A stretch of DNA of 64,000 nt from Phytohabitans maris (GCF_031085175.1 NZ_JAVHUY010000001.1:248001-312000); one strand, 5' to 3'. Positions 1-9,245 are shown, counted from the first letter of the stretch. The notes: generated by a model from the letters alone, not told the origin. A program made the numbers and translations.

Positions 1-845
1 TGTTTCGCACCGTCCACCTCGTCGAGGAGTGCGGGAGCACGCCGGTGATCGTCGACCTGGACGAGTTCCGCAGCGAGTACTACGAACAGCTCGCGGCCAC
101 CAGCTCGAGCCCTGCCTGGCGTGCGCTCGGCCGGGTGGAGGCGGCCCGGATGCGGGCGCGCGAGGACGAGCTGGTCGCCAAGCGGGTCCCCCTCATGCTG
201 TCGGCGCCGTCGCTGACCGGTGTGGAGCGGCCCAGCACGTACGTCGTCCGGAGCCCCTGCGACTTTCCGATCCAGCGGGACCCCGGCCCGGTCGAGCCGG
301 TGGTGCTCTTCGTCGGCCGGCTCTCGTACGAGGCGAATGTGAGCGGCCTGCTCTGGTTCGTGCGCGAGTGCTGGGACGGCATCCGCGCCCTGGTGCCCGA
401 CGCGCGGCTCCGGATCGTCGGCTCGGATCCGCCCCGGTCGGTGCAGGCGCTGGCCGAGGCGGGAAACGGGATCGAGCTCTACCCGAACGCGCCGAGTGTC
501 GAGCCGCACTACGGGCAGTCCGCGGTGGCCATCGCTCCCATCTTCCGCGGCACCGGCGTGCAGATGAAGCTCATCCAGTCGCTGTCGGCGGGCGTGCCGA
601 CCGTGACGACCACCACCGTGGCCGCCCGTGCGGGGGTACAGGACCGCGTACACGTGCGGGTGGCGGACGATGGCACCGGCTGGGTCTCGGCCGTCAGTGA
701 CCTGCTCAGCCAGCCGGCGCAGGCCGAGCGGCTCGCCCACAGCGGTCGCGAGTGGGCAGTGGCCAACCACAGCTCGGCAGCGGTGGCCCGGCAGCTGAAC
801 GTGGCGTATGCCGCCGCCGTGGGCAGCGCGGCCGTCGATGTTTGA
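1..845 (+). CDS. Glycosyltransferase family 4, 5'-truncated
   Basis: The reading frame is open from the left edge (codons from base 3) to the TGA at 843-845, so the start lies outside the window. The visible ~280 residues are the C-terminal GT-B half of a family 4 glycosyltransferase: the motif VVLFVGRLSYEANVSG opens the second Rossmann domain, RLRIVGSDPP follows, and PIFRGTGVQMKLIQSLSAG is the donor-binding loop that normally carries an E or Q contact. Such enzymes add sugars from nucleotide donors to lipid-linked glycans on the cytoplasmic face. The sugar-phosphate transferase at 3455-5029 and the LCP protein at 5137-6198 suggest an envelope or exopolysaccharide locus. Acceptor and donor cannot be told from this fragment. 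An internal GTG at 45 is in frame but would leave out part of the fold. Confidence 0.85.
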   Translation, partial: FRTVHLVEECGSTPVIVDLDEFRSEYYEQLAATSSSPAWRALGRVEAARMRAREDELVAKRVPLMLSAPSLTGVERPSTYVVRSPCDFPIQRDPGPVEPVVLFVGRLSYEANVSGLLWFVRECWDGIRALVPDARLRIVGSDPPRSVQALAEAGNGIELYPNAPSVEPHYGQSAVAIAPIFRGTGVQMKLIQSLSAGVPTVTTTTVAARAGVQDRVHVRVADDGTGWVSAVSDLLSQPAQAERLAHSGREWAVANHSSAAVARQLNVAYAAAVGSAAVDV

Positions 846-903
846 GAAATAGATCATGGGGGCCTGGGCGCGCGAGCGAACACGGTCCCCTACATTGATT
901 GAC

Positions 904-2175
904 ATGGCCGACGACGTCGCATTGCTGCTGCGGCGAGCCGGCTACGGTCCGATCTCCACAGAGCTGGCCGCCGCCAGAGCCGCCGGTTACGAGGCGACCG
1001 TGGCCTCGCTGACCGCGCCCACCGGACCGGACGTGGGTGCCTCCAGCACGCCCATCCCGAGCCTGGGACCGGATCCGTTCTCCATGCTGCCGAAGAATGC
1101 CACCACCGCGCAGCGGGCCGTGGCGGCCGACAAGCGCTGGCGGCAGACGCAGACGCTGACCCAGTGGTGGCTGGACCGCCTCACCATGGCCGACCACCAG
1201 GCACGCGAAAAGTTCGTGTTCTTCTGGCACGGGCACTGGGCGACGTCGGTGCGCAAGGTGATCCGTCCAAAGTTGATGCTGCGGCAGCACCGCACGCTGC
1301 GCAGCACGTTCGACTTCTCGGCGATGGCGCACCGCATGGTTCGCGATCCCGCGCTGATCTACTGGCTCGACGGGCAGCTCAACACCCGGTCGGCGCCGAA
1401 CGAAAACCTCGGTCGCGAGCTGATGGAGCTCTTCATGCTCGGCATCGGCACGTACACCGAGCGTGACGTCAAGGAGGCTGGCCGGGCGCTGACCGGCTGG
1501 CGGCTGGACTACGACGCCGCGACGTCGTTCCTCCATCCCGCATCCGCCGATCGCGGCAGGAAGACCATCCTCGGCACGACGCGCGACTTCGACACCGACG
1601 GTCTGGTCGACTTCCTGCTGACGCAGGAGGCGTGCCCGCGTTTCCTCGCCTCCCGGCTGTGGTTCCGGTACGCGTCGGCGACCGAACCGATACCGGAGGC
1701 CACCCGGGAGCGGATGGTCGCCGCGTTCCCCGACACGATGGCGATGCTGCGCGTGCTCCTCGTCGACGAGGCGTTCCTGGCGACCGGCGGCAAGCTGGTC
1801 AAGCAGCCGGTGGAGTGGCTCGTCGGGGCGATGCGCCAGCTCGGGCTGCGGCCGGGCAGCCTCCCCCCGGACACGTTGCTGCTCGTGATCGACGGCCTCG
1901 AACGGCTGGGACAGCTGCCGTTCGCGCCGCCCAGCGTCGGCGGTTGGCCGGCGGGCACGGCGTGGCTGACCGCCGGGGCGGCGCAGGTGCGGCTCGGCCT
2001 GGCCAACCGATTCGCCAAGCAGGCGGTCACCGACCGGCTGACGCCCGAGTCGCTCGCCAACCTGCTCGCCGTCGATACCTGGACCAACCGAACGTATGCC
2101 GCGATGAAGGGTGTGTCCGATACGCCAACCCTGCTGGTCCTCGGGCTCGCCAGCCCGGAATACCTGGTGACGTGA
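904..2175 (+). CDS. DUF1800 family protein
   Basis: A 423-residue protein starting at ATG 904 with LLLRRAGYGPIS, the usual opening of DUF1800 proteins. An upstream in-frame GTG/ATG at 856 would only add 16 unconserved residues. Family features are visible: a tryptophan-rich central block around KFVFFWHGHWATS, then NENLGRELMELFMLGIG, and later GGWPAGTAWL. DUF1800 proteins have no assigned reaction. They are almost always paired with a Tat-exported DUF1501 protein, and here that partner starts one base after this stop, so the two are co-translated. No signal peptide is visible, which is unusual if the protein is exported; it may travel with its partner. The link to surface polysaccharide is suggested only by position. 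Confidence 0.88.
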   Translation: MADDVALLLRRAGYGPISTELAAARAAGYEATVASLTAPTGPDVGASSTPIPSLGPDPFSMLPKNATTAQRAVAADKRWRQTQTLTQWWLDRLTMADHQAREKFVFFWHGHWATSVRKVIRPKLMLRQHRTLRSTFDFSAMAHRMVRDPALIYWLDGQLNTRSAPNENLGRELMELFMLGIGTYTERDVKEAGRALTGWRLDYDAATSFLHPASADRGRKTILGTTRDFDTDGLVDFLLTQEACPRFLASRLWFRYASATEPIPEATRERMVAAFPDTMAMLRVLLVDEAFLATGGKLVKQPVEWLVGAMRQLGLRPGSLPPDTLLLVIDGLERLGQLPFAPPSVGGWPAGTAWLTAGAAQVRLGLANRFAKQAVTDRLTPESLANLLAVDTWTNRTYAAMKGVSDTPTLLVLGLASPEYLVT

Positions 2176-2176
2176 G

Positions 2177-3433
2177 ATGGACGCGTTGACCCGTCGCAAG
2201 TTTCTGCTCGCCTCCGGAGTCGTCGGTGGCGGTGCCATCGTGGCCGGCGCGGCCGGCTTGGGCATCGCCGAGCTGCTGGACACGGCGGCGAAGGCGCCCA
2301 AGGAGGAGACCGCGAAGACCGGCAAGCTCGTCATCGTCACGCTGTACGGCGGCAACGACGGCCTCAACACGGTCATCCCGTACGGCGACCAGAGGTACTA
2401 CGCCGCTCGGCCCGAGCTGGCGTACCAGCCGGAGAAGGTGTTGCGGCTCGACGGCGCCCTCGGGCTCAACCCGATGATGCCCGGGCTGAAGCGGCTGTGG
2501 GACGAGAAGCGGCTCGCCATCGCCCTGGGCGTCGGCTATCCCAAGCCGGATCGCAGCCACTTCCGGTCGATGGACATCTGGCAGAGCGCATCGCCGAGCG
2601 GACCCGTCGAGACGGGCTGGGTTGGCCGCTGGCTGGACGGCACGAACGCCGCCCCGGAGGCGGCGGTGAGCTTCGAGTCGGTGCTCCCACCGCTGCTCGC
2701 CGGCGAGACGCGCACCGGCGCGTGTGTGAGCACCGGTGGCCTCCGGCTGCCCGACGGCCTGACCACCGACATGCTCGCCCAGCTCGGGCGGAGCCAGCCG
2801 GAGGAATCGCCGGCCCAGGCGCGCGCCGCGGCGGCGTACGCCGACCTGATCAAGGTGGACCAGCTGGTCAAGCACGCCGAGCAGACAGCCAGTACGCCCG
2901 GCCTCGAAGACGTCATGGAGCTGCCGGCCACCGGCACCGGTGGCTCCAGCACGCTGGCGGCGGAGCTGTCCCTGATCGCCAAATGCATCGAGGTGGGCGT
3001 CCCCACCCAGGTGTACTCGGTGAGCCTCGGCGGGTTCGACACGCACGCGGAGGAGCGGGCCGGACACGAGCGCCTGCTGCGGCAGCTCGATCAGGCACTC
3101 TCCGGCTTCGCTACCCGGATGGCGCGGACGGAGGCCGGCCAGCGGGTGATGGTGGTGGTCTACAGCGAGTTCGGCCGGCGGGTACGGGCGAACGCCTCGG
3201 ACGGCACCGACCACGGCACCGCCGGACCGGTCTTCGTGCTGGGCCCGAGCGTCGCCGGTGGCTTCTACGGCGAGCAGCCGTCACTGTCCGATCTGGACGA
3301 TGGCGACCTGAAGGCCACGATGGACTTCCGTGACATCTTCGGCACCGCTCTCGCGGCCGTGCTTGACGCCGAGCCGGCGCGTTACCTGCACGGGTACGAG
3401 GCGGAGATACTGCCGCTGATCCCGCCGAGTTAG
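2177..3433 (+). CDS. DUF1501 family protein with Tat signal
   Basis: A 418-residue protein with a twin-arginine signal (TRRKFLLASG, then a hydrophobic Gly/Ala/Val stretch to about residue 30), so export in a folded state is likely. The mature part shows the DUF1501 core, related to the alkaline-phosphatase/sulfatase fold: LVIVTLYGGNDGLNTV near residue 52, DRSHFRSMDIWQS near 130, GGFDTHAEE near 280 and SEFGRRVRANASDGTDHGT near 330, where Asp and His would bind metal. The substrate is unknown. The gene is separated by one base from the DUF1800 gene. Its TAG stop lies inside a hairpin that also holds the stop of the convergent neighbour. Confidence 0.9.
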   Translation: MDALTRRKFLLASGVVGGGAIVAGAAGLGIAELLDTAAKAPKEETAKTGKLVIVTLYGGNDGLNTVIPYGDQRYYAARPELAYQPEKVLRLDGALGLNPMMPGLKRLWDEKRLAIALGVGYPKPDRSHFRSMDIWQSASPSGPVETGWVGRWLDGTNAAPEAAVSFESVLPPLLAGETRTGACVSTGGLRLPDGLTTDMLAQLGRSQPEESPAQARAAAAYADLIKVDQLVKHAEQTASTPGLEDVMELPATGTGGSSTLAAELSLIAKCIEVGVPTQVYSVSLGGFDTHAEERAGHERLLRQLDQALSGFATRMARTEAGQRVMVVVYSEFGRRVRANASDGTDHGTAGPVFVLGPSVAGGFYGEQPSLSDLDDGDLKATMDFRDIFGTALAAVLDAEPARYLHGYEAEILPLIPPS

Positions 3434-3457
3434 GCCCTGTTTCAGAGACAGGGCCTA
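3431..3457. terminator. Bidirectional terminator containing both stop codons
   Basis: A perfect 10-bp inverted repeat, TAGGCCCTGT / ACAGGGCCTA, with a 7-base loop. The TAG stop of the DUF1501 gene (3431-3433) is the first triplet of the left arm and the complement of the TAG stop of the convergent sugar transferase (3455-3457) is the last triplet of the right arm, so the hairpin spans exactly from stop to stop. No U-tract follows on either strand, as is common in actinomycetes. Confidence 0.75.
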
Positions 3458-5029
3458 ACGCCCGCCGCCCCGGAAGACCTCCGCGATCGTGCGGAGCAGC
3501 ACCTTCGCGTCCAGCCAGAGTGACCAGTTTTCGATGTAGTAATTGTCGAACCGGGCCCGATCCGAGATGGGCGTGTCGCCGCGCAGGCCGCTGACCTGTG
3601 CGAGTCCGGTCAGCCCGACCGGCACCCGGTGGCGCATCGCGTAGTCGGGGTGCTCGGCCGAAAACTTCTCGACGAAGAACGGGCGTTCCGGGCGCGGTCC
3701 GACGACGGTCATGTCGCCGCGCAGGATGTTCCACAGCTGGGGCAGTTCGTCCAGCGAGGTGCGGCGCATGAACCGGCCGATCGCGCTGACCCGCTGGTCG
3801 TCGGCGATCGACCAGTTTGTCTGCGACTCGTGGTCGTCGCGCGGCCGCATCGAGCGGAACTTGATGACCTGGAACGGCTTGCCGTAGCGACCGATCCGCT
3901 CCTGCTTGAAGAAGATCCCGCGACCTCCGTCGAGGAAGGTGGCGATGGCGCACAGCAGAAAGACCGGGCTGAGCACGGTCAGTGCGATCGACGCGAACAC
4001 GATGTCCGACGCCCGCTTCGCCCCCCAGCGCGGGCCGGACAGCGACATGTGGCGGGCCTGGACCACCGGGATCGCGCCGATGTGATCGGGCAGCCGGCCC
4101 TGGGCGTGCGAACCCCACAGCCGCGGCACCACCCACAGGTCGCAGGTGGCGCAGCCGGGTCGCCGCAGAATCTCCATCAGCGTCGACTCGGCGCACTCGG
4201 TGTCGGCGACGATGAGGACGTCGCCCTCGACCATCGTGATCGTCTTTTCGAGGTCGTCCAGGGTGCCGATCAGGGGTGGCGCCTCGGGATCGTCGCGGGT
4301 GCCGGTGTCGACCCAGCCGGCGAAGCGCAGACCGTACTGCGGGTAGCGGCGCAGCAGCCGGGCCAGCTCGACGCCGACGGGACCGGAACCGATCACGATG
4401 GCGTTGTGCTCGACCCAGCGCCGCTTGCGCGCCAGGACGGTGAAGCTCCTGGTGAGGGCACGGCCCACGATCACCAGCCCGGCGGACAGGGCGACGCCGC
4501 GCATGAAACCGGCCACGTACTCCACGGACTCGTGACGCAGCGCCGCGATGATCGCGACGATGGCGGCCGAGGCCAGCAGCCGCCCGCAGAGGCTGGGAAG
4601 CTCGTCCAGGATGCTCACGTGCCGCCGCGCATGGTAGAGGCGGCCCGCGGCGAAAATGAGGATCGTCAACCCGGCCGCGAAGAGCGTGCCCCGCCAGTAC
4701 TGGTTGGTCAGCAGCAGCGGCGCCAGGAGCGCGGCCAGGTCGACCGGTGCGGTGATCATCCAGGCCCGTAGTGGCCGGGTGCGCTTGGACGCGTCGGACC
4801 CCACGTACGGCAGGACGGCGGTCGCGGCCGGACGCGAGCGGATCGTCTCAGCCGGCGGCCGCTCCCCGGACGCGGGGCGCTGGCGCGGGACCACGGCCAG
4901 ACTGCTGTCGTCTTCGTCGCCCTCGGCCGGGTCGTCGGCCGTCACCGCCGGTGCGCGGTGACGCGGTCCGACGATCGGTAACTCCACCGTGGCCTCGTGA
5001 CCAACGGCAGAAACACTCGAACTGCTCAT
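3455..5029 (-). CDS. Polyprenyl-phosphate sugar-1-phosphate transferase (exopolysaccharide priming enzyme)
   Basis: A 524-residue WcaJ/CpsE-type priming transferase, which moves a sugar-1-phosphate from a nucleotide sugar to undecaprenyl phosphate to start a repeat unit. Residues ~80-220 hold about four membrane helices. A Rossmann-like CoA-binding-type domain follows (NAIVIGSGPVGVELARLL). The catalytic bacterial sugar transferase domain fills the last ~200 residues: KRASDIVFASIALTVLSPVF membrane helix, FFKQERIGRYGKPFQVIKFR, RTSLDELPQLWNILRGDMT and VGPRPERPFF. ATG 5029 is chosen because GGGGGA precedes it by a good distance; an ATG at 5119 would add 30 unconserved residues. It is convergent with the DUF1501 gene. 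The sugar added is unknown. Confidence 0.92.
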   Translation of the reverse strand: MSSSSVSAVGHEATVELPIVGPRHRAPAVTADDPAEGDEDDSSLAVVPRQRPASGERPPAETIRSRPAATAVLPYVGSDASKRTRPLRAWMITAPVDLAALLAPLLLTNQYWRGTLFAAGLTILIFAAGRLYHARRHVSILDELPSLCGRLLASAAIVAIIAALRHESVEYVAGFMRGVALSAGLVIVGRALTRSFTVLARKRRWVEHNAIVIGSGPVGVELARLLRRYPQYGLRFAGWVDTGTRDDPEAPPLIGTLDDLEKTITMVEGDVLIVADTECAESTLMEILRRPGCATCDLWVVPRLWGSHAQGRLPDHIGAIPVVQARHMSLSGPRWGAKRASDIVFASIALTVLSPVFLLCAIATFLDGGRGIFFKQERIGRYGKPFQVIKFRSMRPRDDHESQTNWSIADDQRVSAIGRFMRRTSLDELPQLWNILRGDMTVVGPRPERPFFVEKFSAEHPDYAMRHRVPVGLTGLAQVSGLRGDTPISDRARFDNYYIENWSLWLDAKVLLRTIAEVFRGGGR

Positions 5030-5136
5030 GACGTCCCCCGATGAAGCCTGGCAGCAGACTGCGAACCGCGAGCGGCCGTCAGCAGGATACGGCCGGACAT
5101 GTTGGTACGCCATGGCCAAGAGGACACCCTCGGCTC

Positions 5137-6198
5137 CTATTTTGCGTTGCTGAGGATTTCAGCACCCGCGTCGCGGCGCACCGCGTCGTAGAAGACCTTG
5201 GCCTTTTCCTTGTCTGGAAAGACAACGCTCTCCGAACCGACCCGACCCGTGCCCTTTGTCGGGCTAGTGATGAATGTGAGATTTTCGCTGCGTAGATGGC
5301 GAAGGTTGGTCGCAGTGTCGAAGATGTTGAGCGTCTTGTCGACAGATACGGCGTTGGCTGTCGCTTTTAGGAATGAGTTGAGCTTTGCCGGATTTGTGAG
5401 CAGGCCGCCGGATGTGGCCTTGTCCAGGATGGCCTTGATCACCTGCTGCTGGTGCCGGATCCGCGCGAAGTCACCATCGGCGAACTGCTTGCGCTGGCGG
5501 GCGTAGTCCAGCGCGGTCGCGCCGTCCATGTGGTGCTGGCCCGTGGTGAACTTCCGGTACGGCTCGTGGATGGAGGTGAAGTTTTGATCCACCTCGATGT
5601 CGATTCCGCCCAGGGCGTCGACGATCTCCTGGAAGCCGGCGAAGTCAATGATCACCAAATGGTCGATTCGTACGCCGGTGAAGCTTTCCACCGTTTGCAC
5701 CATCAGTGGAAAGCCACCCCAGGCGAACGCCGCGTTGATCTTCGCGTCGCGGTTGCCGCGCTGGCCGTCCTTTGTGGCGGGAACATGCACCCAGGTGTCG
5801 CGCGGTATCGAGATCATTTGGGCACTCGTCCGGCCCTTGGACAGGTGGGCCAGGATGATCGTGTCGCTACGGGAACCAGAGGTGTTTTCCGGGTCACGTG
5901 AATCACTACCCAGGATCAGGAGGTTTTCGGCGTCCTCGGCCACCTTCTGCGGACGTGATTCCTCAGGCACGTCGCTGAACGCCTCGACGCGCTCGATGCT
6001 GCCTTCGACCGACCGCAGGTAAAGGCCGGTCCCCAACAGGCCGCCACCGGCGAGCAGAGCCAGCACCAGCAGCGTGATGAGCGCGATGCGCTTTGTGCGG
6101 CGGCGCTTGGTCGACGTTTTCTTCGTCGGGGCGCCCTCCGTAGGAATATCCAGGGACCGGGTCGAGTCGATTTCCGCGAGGGGTGGGCGGCGAGGCAT
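5137..6198 (-). CDS. LytR-CpsA-Psr (LCP) family cell-wall glycopolymer ligase
   Basis: A 353-residue protein with a cytoplasmic basic N-terminus (KKTSTKRRRTKR), one membrane helix at about residues 38-60 and an extracellular LCP domain. LCP enzymes transfer lipid-linked glycopolymers to peptidoglycan. Conserved parts are NLLILGSDSRD, RSDTIILAHL, ISIPRDTWVHVP, KINAAFAWGG, LDYARQRKQFADGDFARIRH; the Arg and Asp residues bind the pyrophosphate lipid and metal. Start ATG 6198 gives a short leader; further starts upstream add unconserved sequence. It probably attaches the polymer begun by the neighbouring priming transferase. Its codons are clearly poorer in GC than those of its neighbours (many aag, gac, ttt, gat), hinting at separate acquisition. 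Confidence 0.92.
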   Translation of the reverse strand: MPRRPPLAEIDSTRSLDIPTEGAPTKKTSTKRRRTKRIALITLLVLALLAGGGLLGTGLYLRSVEGSIERVEAFSDVPEESRPQKVAEDAENLLILGSDSRDPENTSGSRSDTIILAHLSKGRTSAQMISIPRDTWVHVPATKDGQRGNRDAKINAAFAWGGFPLMVQTVESFTGVRIDHLVIIDFAGFQEIVDALGGIDIEVDQNFTSIHEPYRKFTTGQHHMDGATALDYARQRKQFADGDFARIRHQQQVIKAILDKATSGGLLTNPAKLNSFLKATANAVSVDKTLNIFDTATNLRHLRSENLTFITSPTKGTGRVGSESVVFPDKEKAKVFYDAVRRDAGAEILSNAK

Positions 6199-6324
6199 GG
6201 GCCTGATGGTACTGACACATCCCACTCGGCGTTTGCCCCGCATGTTAAACCGCTGCTACGACCGTCGATGATCAGTGAGCGTCGACTCCGCATGGCGACC
6301 GGTGGCACGCCTGCCAGCCGGAGG

Positions 6325-7167
6325 TCAGCCGGCGGGCAGCGCGGACAGGTGCTCGGCGAGGCTGGTCGCGGGGTGGCCGGTCAATGTGGCGACCGCGGTG
6401 GTGACGCCGTCGAGCTCGCCGGCGGCGATCGCCGTGTACGTGCTGACCCAGGCGTCCACCTGCCAGGCCGGCGCGCCGTACGCCGCGCGTGACGCGTACG
6501 CCTCGTTGAGCGACTCGTCCTGGTAGCTGACCTGGCGCCCGGTGACCTCGGTGATCGTGGCGGCCACCTCGCGCAGCGTCAGCGCGGCCGGGCCGGTGAG
6601 GTCGTACCGGGCGTTCACGTGCTCCGCCGGCTCGCGCAGTACGGCCACCGCGGCGTCGGCGATGTCGTCCTGGGTGACCGCGGCGACCCGCCCCTCGCCG
6701 GCCGGCCCGCGCAGCACGCCGTCGTCGCCGACCATCAGCGGGAAGAAGTCGATGTACAGGTTGTCGCGCAGGATCGTGGCGTCGAGCCCGCTGGCGGCGA
6801 TGTGCTGCTCGGTGGCCCAGTGGTCGCGGGCCAGCGTAAACGTGGCGTCCGGGGCGGCGCCGAAGAACGACGTGTACACCACGTGCCGGACGCCGGCCGC
6901 GACCGCCGCGTCGACGAACGTGCGGTGCGTCTCGACCCGGCCCGGCTCCTCGGCGCCGGAGACCATGAAGAGCGTGGTCACTCCCGCGAGGGCCCGCTGG
7001 GCGGCCGCGCCGTCGGCGTACTCGGCGCGGACCACCTCGGCCCCGGGCAGGCTCGGCGCCCGCTCGGGATCGCGGACCACCAGGCGCTGGGGCGTCCCCG
7101 AGGCGGACAGCCGCTCGGCGACGCGGCGGCCCAGGCGACCGGTGGCACCGGTGACGGCGAGTGTCAC
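6325..7167 (-). CDS. NmrA/QorB-type NAD(P)-binding oxidoreductase
   Basis: A 280-residue atypical short-chain dehydrogenase. The nucleotide site is the N-terminal VTGATGRLGRRVAERL, close to the GxxGxxG of the NmrA/QorB group, and LVVRDPERAP follows the second strand as in NADP-binding members. The usual catalytic Tyr-x3-Lys is absent, as expected for this group; HVVYTSFFGAAPDAT and TILRDNLYIDFFPLM are typical conserved blocks. Such proteins act as quinone reductases or as redox-sensing NADP-binding regulators; the substrate here is unknown. It is divergent from the MFS carrier at 7319, and 151 bases between them must hold both promoters. Confidence 0.85.
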   Translation of the reverse strand: MTLAVTGATGRLGRRVAERLSASGTPQRLVVRDPERAPSLPGAEVVRAEYADGAAAQRALAGVTTLFMVSGAEEPGRVETHRTFVDAAVAAGVRHVVYTSFFGAAPDATFTLARDHWATEQHIAASGLDATILRDNLYIDFFPLMVGDDGVLRGPAGEGRVAAVTQDDIADAAVAVLREPAEHVNARYDLTGPAALTLREVAATITEVTGRQVSYQDESLNEAYASRAAYGAPAWQVDAWVSTYTAIAAGELDGVTTAVATLTGHPATSLAEHLSALPAG

Positions 7168-7318
7168 GGCTGCATCGTCCTTCCCACGATCAGCAACACG
7201 CCCGCGAAACCACCACGGGCGGCGTCAAACCTGGCACGCTGTACCCTGCCGCGAAACCCCCGTCCCAGAAACACGGGGTTGCATATCTCACCCTTCCCAC
7301 CGAGCCGGAGCGCCCCAC

Positions 7319-8704
7319 TTGACCCCGCCGACCCCCGCCGCATCTACCAGCGCCGGCGCCGAGTTGCGCCGGGTGGTCGCGGCGTCCCTGGTGGGGACCG
7401 CCCTGGAATGGTACGACTTTTTCATCTACGGCCTTGCCGCGGCACTTGTCCTCGGTGACCTGTTTTTCCCCACCGCCTCCGACCCGGTGCAGGTGCTGGC
7501 GTCGTTCGCGACGTTCGGGGTGGCCTTCATCTTCCGGCCGCTCGGCGGGTTCTTCTTCGGCCGCCTCGGCGACCGGATCGGCCGCCGCTCCACGCTGGTG
7601 ATGACGACGCTGCTGATGGGCTTCGCGACCGGCATCGTGGGGCTGCTGCCGACGTACGAGACGGCTGGCGTCGCCGCCCCGATCCTGCTGGTCCTCGCCC
7701 GCGTCTGCCAGGGACTGGGCGCCGGCGCGGAGTTCGGCGGGGCTTCCACGCTGCTGGCCGAGCACGCCCCGCGCGGGCGGCGGGCGTACTACGCCTCGTT
7801 CGTGCAGACCGGCGTGCAGCTCGGCCTGCTCACCGGCACGGTGGCGTTCCTGCTGGTGCAGCTGCTCGGCACCGAGGCGGTACGGGAGTGGGGCTGGCGG
7901 CTGCCGTTCCTGGCCAGCTTCGTGCTCATCTTCGTCTCGCTGTACGTGCGGCTGCGGGTCGCCGAGTCGCCGGTCTTCCTGGCCATGGAGCGCAACCGCA
8001 CGACCGTGGCCGCGCCGGTGCAGACCACGCTGCGGCGCTACCCGCGCAGCTTCCTCGTCGGGGTGGGCGCGCATGTCTGCGACACAGCCGTCGTGTACGT
8101 CTACGGCACCTTCATGATCACCTACCTGGTCGACGAGGAGCACCAGAGCCGGGCCGTCGCGCTGACCGGCGTGATCCTCTTCAGCCTGGTCGTGATCGCC
8201 CTCCAGCCGGTGTACGGCGCGCTCGCCGACCGGATCGGCCGCCGCCCGCTCAACCTCTTCAGCGTGGTGTTCACCGCCGCGTTCGCGGTGCCGCTCTTCC
8301 TGCTGGTGGGCACCGGCCAGCCGGTGGTGATCTGGCTGGCGATGGTCACCGCGATGGCGCTCGGCTTCGCCCCGATGATCGCGGTGCAGCCCATCTTCTA
8401 CGCGGAGCTCTTCGGCGCCGGCGTCCGGTACACCGGCTTCGCCGCCTCCCGCGAGATCGGCGCCGTCGTGTCGGGCTTCTCGCCGCTGGTCGCGGCGGCG
8501 CTGCTGCGGGCCGGCGGCGGCGCGCCCTGGCTGGTGGCCGGCTGGATCATCCTGACCGCGCTGATCTCGCTGGTCGCGTTCCTCTTCTCGCGCGAGACCC
8601 GCGACATCGACATCGCCGCCCCGACGATCACCGCGCCCCGCGCCGCCCGGCGCCCCGGCCCCCCGACCCCGGCCGGCATCCCACACGAGGCCCGCGCCCA
8701 CTGA
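7319..8704 (+). CDS. MHS-family MFS transporter (metabolite:proton symporter)
   Basis: A 461-residue twelve-helix carrier. GTALEWYDFFIYGLAAALV is the helix-1 signature of the metabolite:H+ symporter group (shikimate, proline/betaine, citrate, alpha-ketoglutarate carriers). FFGRLGDRIGRRSTLV is the helix 2-3 loop and ADRIGRRPLNLF the helix 8-9 loop of the MFS. GLGAGAEFGGASTLLAEHAP marks helix 4-5. TTG 7319 is chosen as the start because it sits just ahead of the hydrophilic leader; the frame is open far upstream, but that part lies over the divergent reductase and is not conserved. Transport of a carboxylate or zwitterion is expected; the actual substrate cannot be named. Confidence 0.88.
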   Translation: MTPPTPAASTSAGAELRRVVAASLVGTALEWYDFFIYGLAAALVLGDLFFPTASDPVQVLASFATFGVAFIFRPLGGFFFGRLGDRIGRRSTLVMTTLLMGFATGIVGLLPTYETAGVAAPILLVLARVCQGLGAGAEFGGASTLLAEHAPRGRRAYYASFVQTGVQLGLLTGTVAFLLVQLLGTEAVREWGWRLPFLASFVLIFVSLYVRLRVAESPVFLAMERNRTTVAAPVQTTLRRYPRSFLVGVGAHVCDTAVVYVYGTFMITYLVDEEHQSRAVALTGVILFSLVVIALQPVYGALADRIGRRPLNLFSVVFTAAFAVPLFLLVGTGQPVVIWLAMVTAMALGFAPMIAVQPIFYAELFGAGVRYTGFAASREIGAVVSGFSPLVAAALLRAGGGAPWLVAGWIILTALISLVAFLFSRETRDIDIAAPTITAPRAARRPGPPTPAGIPHEARAH

Positions 8705-8753
8705 CCCCGCCGCCCGCGGGCGCCCCGGAAGACCAACGCCAAGAGCCATATCC

Positions 8754-8863
8754 GAGCTACCGCGATGCCCGTCGTGGTCCAGACCGTTGCGCAGGGTCCC
8801 CGGGAAACGTGGAGCGCAGCGGAGCGTTTCTTGGGGTGCGTTCCTGCGGCCCCACCCTCCGCG
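8754..8863 (+). repeat. Interspersed repeat, copy A (long form)
   Basis: A 110-bp unit: a 37-base head (GAGCTACCGCGATGCCCGTC onward), a 51-base insert centred on GGTCCCCGGGAAACGTGGAG, and a 22-base tail ending in CACCCTCCGCG. It matches copy B (13231-13341) throughout, with about 90% identity. Copies C (9246-9304) and D2 (48640-48698) have the head and tail but lack the insert. The unit lies in the 625-base gap (8705-9329) between two converging genes, and with copy C forms an inverted pair about 380 bases apart. No gene is seen in this gap. Confidence 0.85.
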
Positions 8864-9043
8864 CTTCACAACCCCGCCAGCGCAAGGCCCCAGCCAGCCC
8901 GCCCTACCCCGCACGCCGATTACACCTCGCAGAACCATGTCCGCGCTTGCGGCGGCTCCCGCCGCGACCAGACACCGTCGCGATGGGCCGCGTCCGAGAC
9001 ATCGTGAATGTCGCCGCGGCATTCCTGCGGCCGGTGGCCGTCG

Positions 9044-9093
9044 AGATCGTGGTACGCAACCGCCCCTACGCGGGCGGATTCGTACCACGATCT
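9044..9093. repeat. Nested perfect hairpin in the 8705-9329 gap
   Basis: The outer arms AGATCGTGGTACG (9044-9056) and CGTACCACGATCT (9081-9093) are perfectly complementary over 13 bp. The 24 bases between them contain a second stem, CCGCCC (9060-9065) with GGGCGG (9072-9077), and a 6-base loop. As RNA from either strand this would be a long, stable hairpin. It sits between repeat copies A and C. It could end transcription of the converging MFS and GGDEF/EAL genes, or be the core of a small mobile element; the sequence does not decide between these. Confidence 0.7.
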
Positions 9094-9245
9094 CCGTGCT
9101 TGGGCTGATCTCGGACCGCCGATCCTGGGATAGGGGGCCCGTGTCTCACCCTGAACGTCGCGATCCGCGCGGGGTCGGCCCGAGTGTGTGTCACCCCCGC
9201 TGTCGATCCAGGAGGCCACCGTCCCAGGTGGGTTGGGGTGTGGGA

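Noticed and set aside
7232-7250. TGGCACG resembling a sigma-54 promoter in the reductase/MFS gap
   Set aside because: The -12 TTGC element is missing at the needed spacing and actinobacteria lack sigma-54.
6542-7318. Long 5' extension of the MFS carrier frame
   Set aside because: It runs antisense over the whole reductase gene 6325-7167, shows no homology, and the conserved carrier sequence starts only after 7319.
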